From the NCBI GenBank assembly GCA_016124585.1, contig WGNL01000007.1, forward strand, positions 124,001-188,000: a stretch of 64,000 nt of DNA, written 5' to 3'. Positions 59,052 through 64,000 of the stretch are shown in pieces. The DNA is from Bacteroidota bacterium (GTDB taxonomy: Bacteria > Bacteroidota > Bacteroidia > Chitinophagales > Saprospiraceae). A model generated the notes under the pieces. That model was not told the DNA's origin. It saw only the letters and a program-made list of their open reading frames with translations, and did no database searches. The stretch's first letter is position 1, and the number at the start of each line of letters is the position of its first letter. Position numbers and translations under genes: made by a program.

Positions 59052-59708
59052 ATGTTCCCGCACATTCCCTACCATCCTGTAAGTTTCACCGAAACCGAAT
59101 CTATTGAGCGCTCTAAATCTTTCCTTGACTACATGAAGCGCCGCCGTTCCTTGCGTTTCTTCTCCGACCAGCCTGTTCCGAAGGAAGTCATCGAAAATAT
59201 CATCATGACCGCCAGCACCGCACCTTCTGGGGCGCACAAGCAGCCGTGGACTTTCTGCGTGGTGGGCGACCCGGCTATCAAGTCAAAAATAAAGGAGGCA
59301 GCGGAAGATGAAGAACGGGAGAGCTACAGTGGCCGCATGAGCGAGGAATGGCTGCATGATCTTGCTCCACTTGGCACAGACTGGCACAAGCCCTTTCTGG
59401 AGATTGCGCCGTGGTTGATTGTTGTTTTTAAAAAGGCCTACGAACTGGAAGGTGGTGAAAAGCGAAAATGCTACTACGTCAGCGAGTCGGTGGGCATTGC
59501 CTGTGGTTTCTTGTTGTCAGCCATCCACAACGCAGGGCTGGTATCACTTACCCATACCCCAAGTCCGATGAATTTCCTGCAAAAAATCCTTGACCGACCT
59601 GAGAATGAGCGGCCATTTTTGCTGGTTCCGGTTGGCTATCCTGCCGAGGGAGCGACAGTACCCGATTTGCGAAGAAAATCACTCGAAGAAGTCTCTGTCT
59701 GGTGGTAA
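59052..59708 (+). CDS. Nitroreductase-fold flavoprotein of the iodotyrosine deiodinase type
   Basis: 218 aa. The FMN-binding region is RRRSLRFFSDQPVPKEVIENIIMTASTAPSGAHKQPWTFCVV. The active-site lid matches iodotyrosine deiodinase: ERESY (Glu then Tyr four residues later), RM-x-x-EWLHDLAPLGTDW, and Lys in WHKPFL; these correspond to the Glu-Tyr-Lys triad that grips the zwitterion of halotyrosine. The end is PFLLVPVGYPAEGATVPDLRRKSLEEVSV. It likely reductively dehalogenates halotyrosines with reduced flavin; bacterial homologues show this activity in vitro. Physiological substrate unknown. The stop codon lies within the left arm of the inverted repeat at 59705-59790. Confidence 0.92.
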   Translation: MFPHIPYHPVSFTETESIERSKSFLDYMKRRRSLRFFSDQPVPKEVIENIIMTASTAPSGAHKQPWTFCVVGDPAIKSKIKEAAEDEERESYSGRMSEEWLHDLAPLGTDWHKPFLEIAPWLIVVFKKAYELEGGEKRKCYYVSESVGIACGFLLSAIHNAGLVSLTHTPSPMNFLQKILDRPENERPFLLVPVGYPAEGATVPDLRRKSLEEVSVWW

Positions 59709-59790
59709 CACGGACTGCCAGTCCGTGCTTTTTCTGTATCAAATTCTCTTTCCTTAGAATCTAACTTCACGGACTGGCAGTCCGTGTTAC
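59705..59790. repeat. Paired palindromic elements in inverted orientation
   Basis: Each 23-bp arm (59705-59727 and 59768-59790) is an exact reverse complement of the other. Each contains its own palindrome CACGGACTG-C-CAGTCCGTG (centre base G in the right arm). About 40 nt lie between them. The left arm covers the nitroreductase stop codon, and the right arm ends in TAC, the first bases of the TACTTTTG promoter box of the next gene. Confidence 0.9.
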
Positions 59791-59795
59791 TTTTG
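59788..59795 (+). promoter_or_regulatory. -7 box overlapping a palindromic repeat, upstream of gtrA
   Basis: TACTTTTG, whose first three bases are the end of the inverted-repeat arm, ends 4 nt before the ATG at 59800. A transcript from it would be leaderless or near-leaderless. Confidence 0.45.
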
Positions 59796-59799
59796 CGCC

Positions 59800-60189
59800 A
59801 TGATTCAATCCGCTGCAAAATCAGCTTGGTTCCGCTCGCAGGCCGCTGCGCTTACAGCTACAGGCACTGATTTTCTCATTACCATTCTGCTGAAGGAATT
59901 TACTGGACTGGGTTTGGTGGTCAGCAATGCTACTGGTGCATTTTGCGGCGCAGTGGTCAGTTTTTTGTTGCTCCGCAATTGGGCATTCAAGCGGCATGAC
60001 CAGCGTTGGCATGGGCAGGCAATACGTTATATCCTTGCTTCTGGCTTGAGTCTGGTTTTGAACACAGCTGGTGTTTGGTTGTTCTCAGAAGTCTTTGGCA
60101 TTCAATACATTGTTTCGAAAACCATGGTCGCCATTTTTATGGGTTTGACCATAAATTACCTGATGTTCAAGTATTTTGTTTTTCGTTGA
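59800..60189 (+). CDS. GtrA-family membrane protein
   Basis: 129 aa, four hydrophobic helices (LTATGTDFLITILLKEF; LGLVVSNATGAFCGAVVSFLLLRNWAF; ILASGLSLVLNTAGVWLFSEVF; IVSKTMVAIFMGLTINYLMFKYFVF). Matches the GtrA/DPMS3 family, with the typical NYLMFKYFVFR ending. GtrA-type proteins assist lipid-linked sugar translocation or glycosyltransferase function. Its stop overlaps the next start (TGATG), so both are co-translated with the lipid kinase. Confidence 0.92.
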   Translation: MIQSAAKSAWFRSQAAALTATGTDFLITILLKEFTGLGLVVSNATGAFCGAVVSFLLLRNWAFKRHDQRWHGQAIRYILASGLSLVLNTAGVWLFSEVFGIQYIVSKTMVAIFMGLTINYLMFKYFVFR

Positions 60190-61097
60190 TGAACCAAAAT
60201 AAACGCAAAATCCGCTTCATAATCAACCCACGCTCTGGTGCCAACCGCAAGCGGAACCTTCCGCGTTTAATCGAACAGCATCTCGATACCAGCCAATTGG
60301 ATGCAGAAATAAGCCTGACAAAATATGCTGGACATGCCGTTCATTTGGCGAAGGAGGCCGTTGACCTTGGTTTCGAAATGGTGGTTGCTTGTGGCGGCGA
60401 TGGCTCCATCAACGAGATTTCCAGTCAGCTTATCGGGACGCAGACGGTGCTAGGCGTGGTGCCGAGTGGCTCTGGGAATGGTTTTGCTGGGCATCTTGGT
60501 ATTGGTCGTGACGTTGTACGTGCCATCCAATTGTTGAACCACGGCAAGGTCATCACAGTGGATACCTGTCGCATGAATGGCCGCCCATTCGTCAACCTCG
60601 CTGGCATCGGCTTCGATGGTGTCGTTTCAAAACGGTTGCATGACAGCCATGTGCGGGGTTTTTGGGCCTATTTCCGCTATTCTTTGGAGGAAACCTGGGC
60701 TTATCAGATGCAGCATCTTGACATACAATTGGATGGAAAAAAAATCAGCCGTAGCTGTTTACTGGTGGAAGTGGCCAATGCTCCGGTATATGGGTATGGA
60801 TTTTCCATTGTCCCACATGCTGATTTCAAAGATGGCCTACTCGAAGTGCTCGTAATCAAAGCGGCTCCAAAATGGCGTTACTTGCTCGAAAGCTGGCGAT
60901 TTTTGAACCATTCGTTTCACAAAAGCAGCCTGGCCGAGTGCTATACTTGTAGGGAGGTAGTGGTGACGCCCCAATCGCCTACTTGTTATCACCTCGACGG
61001 GGAGGGGTTTGATTTAAGCGCTGAAGCTAGGTTTAGCATCGCACCTCATTCCCTTCGGGTGATGGTGCCAAAGGCTTTTGGTGAAATATTGCGGTAG
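60189..61097 (+). CDS. Diacylglycerol/sphingosine kinase-family lipid kinase
   Basis: 302 aa from ATG 60189, overlapping the GtrA stop by one base; a longer frame from 60006 lies inside gtrA and is rejected. Signatures: RFIINPRSGANRKR, the CGGDGSINEISSQLIG nucleotide/phosphate motif, VVPSGSGNGFAGHLGI and the C-terminal HADFKDGLLEVLVIK with CYHLDGEGF. It phosphorylates a lipid hydroxyl (diacylglycerol or a sphingoid/ceramide type) using ATP. Together with MIPS, PgpA and GtrA it fits a lipid-head-group module; Bacteroidota make sphingolipids, so a ceramide or sphingoid substrate is possible. Confidence 0.92.
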   Translation: MNQNKRKIRFIINPRSGANRKRNLPRLIEQHLDTSQLDAEISLTKYAGHAVHLAKEAVDLGFEMVVACGGDGSINEISSQLIGTQTVLGVVPSGSGNGFAGHLGIGRDVVRAIQLLNHGKVITVDTCRMNGRPFVNLAGIGFDGVVSKRLHDSHVRGFWAYFRYSLEETWAYQMQHLDIQLDGKKISRSCLLVEVANAPVYGYGFSIVPHADFKDGLLEVLVIKAAPKWRYLLESWRFLNHSFHKSSLAECYTCREVVVTPQSPTCYHLDGEGFDLSAEARFSIAPHSLRVMVPKAFGEILR

Positions 61098-61268
61098 CAT
61101 CCCTAATTTTTAAGGTTCGATTTTTTGTTTTTTGCCCTAATATTCAAATGAATTTGAGGCAATTGAAACGAATTCGGCCAACAATGCCAATTCCTTTTAT
61201 TTTTGGCCCGGTATGGCAACTCAATACTTGTCCAGCTTGTTTGCAGTATTTCATTTTTTCCAAAACTC

Positions 61269-62333
61269 ATGCGCCAACATTATACCTTTCCTAGTTTTTT
61301 ATGCCTGATTACCGCTTTTGGGCTGTTCTTTCCTGCTTGTAAATCAGACAAAAAAGAGGCTGCCACACCTGCTGGTGCACCGAAAAAAGACGTTCCACTA
61401 CAAGTAGAAGGGTTTAAAGTCATCAGTAAGAATTTGGCTGAAAACTTGGAGGTGCCCGGCAGTTTGCAGCCATTTGAAGAGACGGAAATCCGGCCTGAAA
61501 TATCCGGGAGGCTTGTTTCCATGAATATCCAAGAGGGTGGGGCAGTGGCAAAAGGCGTACTATTGGCCAAATTGTTTGATGAGGATTTGCAGGCACAATT
61601 AAAAAAACTACAAGTGCAACTTGAGATTGCCCAAAAGACCTTGGAGCGTCAACAGGAGCTGCTCAAAATTCAGGGTATCAGCCAGCAAGAGGTTGACCTC
61701 AGTGAACTGCAAGTGAATAATATCAAAGCTGACATGGAATTGGTGAAGGTGAATATTTCAAAAACTGAAATCAGGGCGCCTTATGCTGGTCAATTGGGGC
61801 TGCGTAACGTGAGCCTTGGCGCTTATGTGTCGCCAACAACCTTGCTGACCACACTTCGGCAAATGAACCGCATGAAGCTTGATTTCACTGTGCCTGAAAA
61901 GTATGGGCAACTTTTTGGAAAAGGAAAGACCGTCCATTTCACAGTGGCAGGGTCTCGACGCAACTTTTCTGCCACGGTTTTAGCAACTGAGATGGCCGTT
62001 GCTGCCGAGACCCGTTCACTCAAAGTGCGTGCTTCCGTGGTGGATTCTGACCCAGCGCTATTGCCGGGCACTTTTGCCAAGGTACTGCTCAATACCAGTG
62101 GCACTGGCGAGACTTTGATAGCACCCACCCAAGCCATCATTCCGCAAGCCAGGGGGAAAAAAGTCGTTGTTTTCAGAGGAGGTAAACCGGAATTCCAGGA
62201 CGTGGAGACCGGTATTCGTGATGAAGATTTTGTACAGGTTTTGAATGGGCTTTCCTTGGGAGACACCGTAGTTACTACGGGATTGTTGGCCATACGGCCT
62301 GGTAGTAAATTGGTGTTGAAAAAAGTAGAATAG
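61269..62333 (+). CDS. RND efflux periplasmic adaptor (membrane fusion) lipoprotein
   Basis: 354 aa from ATG 61269; a longer frame from 61203 has no signal-like start. Lipoprotein signal MRQHYTFPSFLCLITAFGLFFPAC with lipidation Cys. HlyD/AcrA layout: LEVPGSLQPFEETEIRPEISGRLVSMNIQEGGAVAKGVLLAKLFDEDLQAQLKKLQVQLEIAQK (barrel-sandwich plus coiled-coil hairpin), then KTEIRAPYAGQLGLRNVSLGAYVSPTTLLTTLRQ and the membrane-proximal beta domain. No AcrB-type pump or TolC gene follows; a terminator lies right after the stop, so the pump must be encoded elsewhere. Confidence 0.93.
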   Translation: MRQHYTFPSFLCLITAFGLFFPACKSDKKEAATPAGAPKKDVPLQVEGFKVISKNLAENLEVPGSLQPFEETEIRPEISGRLVSMNIQEGGAVAKGVLLAKLFDEDLQAQLKKLQVQLEIAQKTLERQQELLKIQGISQQEVDLSELQVNNIKADMELVKVNISKTEIRAPYAGQLGLRNVSLGAYVSPTTLLTTLRQMNRMKLDFTVPEKYGQLFGKGKTVHFTVAGSRRNFSATVLATEMAVAAETRSLKVRASVVDSDPALLPGTFAKVLLNTSGTGETLIAPTQAIIPQARGKKVVVFRGGKPEFQDVETGIRDEDFVQVLNGLSLGDTVVTTGLLAIRPGSKLVLKKVE

Positions 62334-62355
62334 ACGTCACGGCAATTTTGAGAAT

Positions 62356-62397
62356 AAAAAACCCGGCTCAAAATAAGTCGGGTCAAATGGGTTTTTT
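62356..62397. terminator. Bidirectional terminator
   Basis: AAAAAACCC (62356-62364) pairs with GGGTTTTTT (62389-62397). An alternative inner stem ACCCGGC (62361-62367) / GTCGGGT (62377-62383) competes for the same CCC. Lies 22 nt after the adaptor gene and ahead of the convergent kinase gene. The remaining gap to 62638 shows nothing further. Confidence 0.8.
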
Positions 62398-62638
62398 AAG
62401 GTTATGTGTAATTGGTACTTTAGGGAGAATATGTGTTTCACAGTGAACAACGAGAGGTTAAGAGAATTATGGGGTAAATAAGCTGTGTTTGTTTAATTAC
62501 TTTTTGTAGATTATTTTATTTTTTAATTACTTTCTATTCCAAAGATGCAGTTATTGCCTCACCAATAAAATAGCCATTGTACGAAACGCTGTTTTGATTG
62601 TACGAAAGTGGGTTTTGAGTAAACAAAGGATGAAACAA

Positions 62639-64000
62639 TCAGGAAAGTGGAAGCGTAATCTCTACCCTTGTACCTGATGGATTTTGTTGGCGGTCAAGCA
62701 AATCACTTATTTTTACTTCGTAATTTCCAGGTTTTTTTGCCCGAATAATAGCTAGGCGTTCATTTACAATTTGAAGGCCCCTTGATTGGTGGTCACGCCC
62801 TTGTTGAGCATTTAATTCTGACGACTTTTTCCTTCCTACACCATTGTCCTCCACAACGCATTTAAGAATGCCATTTTCAATTAAAAAAGCAATGTTAATA
62901 TGCCCACCTTCTTTTTTGTGAAATAACCCATGTTTTATGGCATTTTCAATAAAAGGCTGTAACAGCATACTTGGGATTTGCATACTGTAAGTGTCCACTT
63001 CCTGCCCCACGGTAATATTGAATGTGAAAGGTTTGCTGAATCTGTTTGATTCAATTTTCATGTACAACTCTAACAGTTCTATTTCCCGCTCCAATGAAAT
63101 ATTTCCCGCTCTGCTGTTTTCAAGTATAACCCTCATCAGCCTTGCAAATTGATTGACATATTCCATTGCGCCCCGTAAATCTTGTCGAGCAATAAACACA
63201 TTGACTGTTTGTAGGCTATTAAAAACAAAATGAGGATTCATCTGGGAGCGAAGTGCAGCCATTTTATTTTCAGCGACACGAGTGTTGAGTTCTGCTTTTT
63301 CTCGGATTTGAGAAATTCTAAAACGGACGATAAATGCGGTGATCAAGGCAATGGCTAGTATCAATAAGGTAAAGAACCACCATGTTTTGTACCATGGCGG
63401 GGAAATCGAAAATCGGAGAGCTAGATAGGGCTCACTCCATACTCCATCACTGTTTGCTGCTTGCAGCCAGAACTGATAATTGCCTGGTTGTACGTTCAGG
63501 TACCGAACATTAGCCTTTTCACCTTTTGCAATTAAGACAGTATCGCTGTCCATGCCTTTTAGAAAATACTTGAGCTGATTATTGCTGGGGTCACTATATT
63601 CCATTGCTGCAAACTCAAAGTATATGGTATTCTGATTGTATTTGAGTTTGAAATTTTTTATTTCAGTAATATTTGTAGCGCCAGTTTGCTCATCCTTCAA
63701 ACCTTTTAGCACTTCATTGTTTATTTTTATTTCCGTTACTCTAATTAACGGTTTGTTTTTTAATGTGTCAATTCTGCTAGGAGGAATAATGGTGAAGCCA
63801 TTGGAACCGCCAAACCATAATTCCCCATTTTGTCGCTTTGAGGCAGCCAATAGCTGAAATTCATTTGATTGGGTACCATCTGCCAAGCTAAATTGTCTAA
63901 ATTGTCCAGTTTTAGTTTGAAATTGGGTTATGCCTTTTGGTGTGCTCAACCATAGATTCCCCTCTTCATCGGCTTGCATTGCATGAATGTTTTTGTCAAG
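62639..64000 (-). CDS. LytS-type histidine kinase with two-component regulator propeller and Y_Y_Y domains, 5' truncated
   Basis: 454 codons lie in the window; the frame stays open to the edge (LDKNIHA precede the Met at 63979), so the N-terminus is missing. Visible parts: two propeller repeats (EEGNLWLSTPKGITQF; NGELWFGGSNGFTII), a Y_Y_Y-type beta domain (KLKYNQNTIYFEFAAMEYSDPSNNQLKYFLKGMD), one membrane segment (TWWFFTLLILAIALITAFIV), then the LytS/YehU kinase motif ALRSQMNPHFVFNSLQTVN with the putative phospho-His, the QPFIENAIKHGLFHK N box and the DNGVGRK / GLQIVNERL ATPase motifs. It would phosphorylate a LytTR-type regulator; none is visible here. Signal unknown. Confidence 0.93.
   Translation of the reverse strand, partial: LDKNIHAMQADEEGNLWLSTPKGITQFQTKTGQFRQFSLADGTQSNEFQLLAASKRQNGELWFGGSNGFTIIPPSRIDTLKNKPLIRVTEIKINNEVLKGLKDEQTGATNITEIKNFKLKYNQNTIYFEFAAMEYSDPSNNQLKYFLKGMDSDTVLIAKGEKANVRYLNVQPGNYQFWLQAANSDGVWSEPYLALRFSISPPWYKTWWFFTLLILAIALITAFIVRFRISQIREKAELNTRVAENKMAALRSQMNPHFVFNSLQTVNVFIARQDLRGAMEYVNQFARLMRVILENSRAGNISLEREIELLELYMKIESNRFSKPFTFNITVGQEVDTYSMQIPSMLLQPFIENAIKHGLFHKKEGGHINIAFLIENGILKCVVEDNGVGRKKSSELNAQQGRDHQSRGLQIVNERLAIIRAKKPGNYEVKISDLLDRQQNPSGTRVEITLPLS

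Noticed and set aside
1-64000. tRNA/rRNA genes, insertion-sequence transposases, integrases
   Set aside because: None recognised by reading both strands; short divergent tRNAs could still be missed without a covariance search.

Overview
The window looks like a chromosome segment from a Bacteroidota bacterium, most likely of the Saprospiraceae / Haliscomenobacter type. The support is: secreted multi-domain PKD/Ig-like proteins ending in the gliding-motility-associated (type B, type IX secretion) C-terminal domain; SusC/FecA-like outer-membrane barrels with N-terminal carboxypeptidase-like domains; GLPGLI and MbnP family proteins; promoters of the Bacteroidota form (TTG, about 19 nt, TAnnTTTG); and weak Shine-Dalgarno sites. 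Taxonomy is inferred from gene content only. No rRNA or tRNA gene was seen.

Layout. 0-3 kb: 3' part of a large secreted T9SS cargo protein. 3-9.2 kb: DUF58 protein, 4-hydroxyphenylpyruvate dioxygenase, enoyl-ACP reductase FabI, the ribosomal operon rpsF-rpsR-rplI (S6 carries an unusual helix-hairpin-helix tail) and an RsmI-like methyltransferase. 9.3-15.3 kb: an outer-membrane receptor and GLPGLI protein divergent from a histidine kinase / OmpR-type regulator pair, with tandem operator-like repeats between them. 16-26 kb: oligopeptidase B, an NB-ARC/TPR STAND NTPase, a 21-bp minisatellite, small secreted proteins, a cyclophilin and another receptor. 25.9-32.8 kb: a giant PKD/T9SS gene broken by one in-frame TAG. 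33-38.5 kb: polysaccharide export/polymerisation genes (flippase, chain-length protein, O-antigen ligase-like) and a histidine kinase. 38.7-48.8 kb: a TonB receptor with an MbnP lipoprotein, a DPP-IV-like peptidase, secreted unknowns and a luciferase-like monooxygenase.

48.9-55.2 kb is the accessory island of greatest interest. An Xre-ImmA metalloprotease regulator, a PIN-domain protein and an 88-aa protein form one tight operon, preceded by a promoter embedded in an inverted repeat. Next comes a two-gene short-Argonaute system: a 917-aa protein with SIR2, a COG2865/RecG-like GHKL-type ATP-binding region and an APAZ-like region, followed 1 nt later by a catalytically dead MID-PIWI protein carrying a QLSLF sliding-clamp-like peptide. 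The Argonaute pair is clearly AT-richer than its surroundings and looks acquired.

57-61 kb: myo-inositol-phosphate synthase, PgpA-like phosphatase, an iodotyrosine-deiodinase-like nitroreductase, GtrA and a lipid kinase. This set fits inositol-lipid / glycolipid metabolism. 61-64 kb: an orphan RND adaptor lipoprotein and the 3' part of a LytS-type propeller histidine kinase that runs off the window.

A recurrent non-coding theme is inverted repeats built from short simple-sequence words (AATGGTGAATGAT, ATGAGTTATGAG and similar). In at least two cases they end exactly at a start codon.
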